A stretch of DNA of 60,000 bases from Liolophura sinensis (taxonomy: Eukaryota; Mollusca; Polyplacophora; Chitonida; Chitonidae): contig NC_088304.1 in assembly GCF_032854445.1 (NCBI RefSeq), forward strand, positions 11,297,704 to 11,357,703, given 5' to 3'. Numbering within the stretch: position 1 is the stretch's first letter; each line of letters starts with the position of its first letter. Below the pieces are notes generated by a model that was not told the DNA's origin, made no database searches, and saw nothing but the letters and a program-made list of their open reading frames with translations. Below, piece by piece: positions 58,886 to 60,000 of this stretch. The position numbers and the translations under genes were made by a program.

Positions 58886-59238
58886 GTAAGAAAGCTTGAT
58901 AACTCTGTAGCAGCATGAGAGAATAAATCCAGTTAAGAATTTCACATGAAAAGGTCATAAAGTTTTGTTCTGAATGTCGACGTTCACCATAATGGAATTG
59001 TTCATGAAAATGTCTTGAATTCTGAAAATTGAAGAGAAAGTCACAAATTTTTTGGTAGGTGGATCAGGTGGCTAAAAGAGGAGATGTGGAGGCCGTGCCA
59101 ATATGCATTAAAAAATAATATCTTTAACACTCAAAAATGATTCTCAGGTTTTGTCATTTTGTGTTATTAAGTCGTGGTATTTTGGTCTTATTGGGTCACA
59201 AAAATTGATGAATTTTTATTTTGAATTTTTGAAATCTA
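58886..59238. other. Start of the last intron before the gap
   Basis: After the exon 51 donor (GTAAGA) I find no acceptor followed by sequence matching the expected GCN1 C-terminus. AT-rich, no recognised element. Confidence 0.6.
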
Positions 59239-59438
59239 NNNNNNNNNNNNNNNNNNNNNNNNNNNNNNNNNNNNNNNNNNNNNNNNNNNNNNNNNNNNNN
59301 NNNNNNNNNNNNNNNNNNNNNNNNNNNNNNNNNNNNNNNNNNNNNNNNNNNNNNNNNNNNNNNNNNNNNNNNNNNNNNNNNNNNNNNNNNNNNNNNNNNN
59401 NNNNNNNNNNNNNNNNNNNNNNNNNNNNNNNNNNNNNN
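59239..59438. other. Assembly gap, 200 N
   Basis: Exactly 200 N, a round number that suggests a placeholder of unknown true length rather than a measured gap. Confidence 0.98.
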
Positions 59439-59789
59439 TTTGCAAATGACCGGCCGACTGACTAAGTGATAAACGGTGTAAGGTCGCATGGAAACATTAA
59501 AAGCCGTGTATGTCAAACATGTGTCCTTCGAACACAGAACATGAAGGGGAAAACGTCATCGATCAGATCCGGGATCCCGGCCTAGGATCTGCTATTCGCA
59601 GATCCATTCTAGTTATTATTATTATTATTATTTTTTTTTTCGATTTTGTTAGCAGCAGAACTCCAACACCGATCAACATAGAGGTCTCAGATTTTGTACA
59701 CATAATCTAGCGGAAATTTTCTAGGGGTATATTTTTTTTTTTTGGCTATATCACGTGATTCGGCCGCCATATTGGATTTTGTGTAAAAC

Positions 59790-59820
<31 letters not shown>

Positions 59821-60000
59821 ACCGATCGTTTTCAAATTCGACATGCAGCTAGTAGGTCACAAGTTCTTTAAAGTTTGCGAAAATGGTTCACTTCCGGTCA
59901 AACTCTGGAAGCTCGCCATTGGTCGAATTTGTGACGTCACAAAAAGTTCTCAAAGTTCAAATGTTCTGAACGTATTCTGATGTATCTTGACCTGCTGATT
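59439..60000. other. Sequence after the gap, repeat-like
   Basis: Contains a short (ATT)n tract near 59612-59630, CTTCTCCAGAACCACTGAAC and the palindrome GTGACGTCAC (59931-59940). The style resembles dispersed invertebrate repeats. No GCN1 exon is recognised. Its adjacency to GCN1 depends on the scaffold join being right. Confidence 0.5.

Noticed and set aside
58504-58590. tRNA gene near CAGCTCAGTTGGCAGAGTGG
   Set aside because: Boxes resemble a tRNA, but the anticodon arm and acceptor stem do not pair convincingly; more likely a SINE head or tRNA relic. I could not decide and did not annotate it.
813-58885. GCN1 copy as a pseudogene
   Set aside because: All introns with GT-AG borders are kept, 34 consecutive exons are intact, and conservation is high on both sides of each indel. 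One-base errors in the consensus explain the breaks better.
59439-60000. A new defence or regulatory system in the post-gap segment
   Set aside because: No coding potential; the palindrome GTGACGTCAC is a single occurrence and the segment looks like dispersed repeat DNA.

Overview
This is animal nuclear DNA: small exons with GT-AG introns, AT-rich introns full of SINEs, inverted-repeat elements and minisatellites, and a 200-base assembly gap. It carries one recognisable gene on the + strand, the metazoan GCN1 orthologue (activator of the eIF2-alpha kinase GCN2). I trace 51 coding exons from the start codon at 813 to 58885, about 2,650 codons. Human GCN1 has 2,671 residues, so only the last few dozen residues are missing; they probably lie in the gap (59239-59438) or beyond the window. 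The dominant SINE family (tail GTATAAGTGAAATATTC, then (AAAT)n) resembles SINEs I associate with molluscs, especially bivalves, so a marine mollusc is my best but unproven guess.

Layout: 1-812 holds a truncated reverse-strand SINE and the 5' flank. Exons 1-9 (0.8-8.9 kb) encode the N-terminal HEAT region; intron 7 has a 21-bp minisatellite in two blocks. Intron 9 (4.8 kb) is mostly a 22-bp minisatellite, part of it organised into a 66-bp higher-order repeat. Exons 10-23 (13.7-28.3 kb) continue the HEAT repeats and include the charged segment. Exons 24-34 (29.8-41.3 kb) contain an acidic insert and the eEF3-like region. Exons 35-41 (43.1-47.6 kb) carry seven apparent one-base indels. Exons 42-49 are clean, exons 45-48 covering the RWD-binding region that contacts GCN2. 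Exons 50-51 carry two more indels. The gap and a repeat-like tail close the window.

The introns document mobile-element activity: about 26 copies or fragments of one tRNA-derived SINE family (several with 10-13 bp target duplications), a second tRNA-derived family with a CACTCACTCAC end, two deleted Tc1/mariner derivatives retaining opposite ends of a transposase-like coding region, a TA-flanked inverted-repeat family with five copies, four other short inverted-repeat elements and a long inverted-repeat element. I found no second convincing host gene, no functional tRNA or rRNA gene, and no new biochemical system. The points most worth checking are the clustered frameshifts, the TA-flanked family and the higher-order minisatellite.
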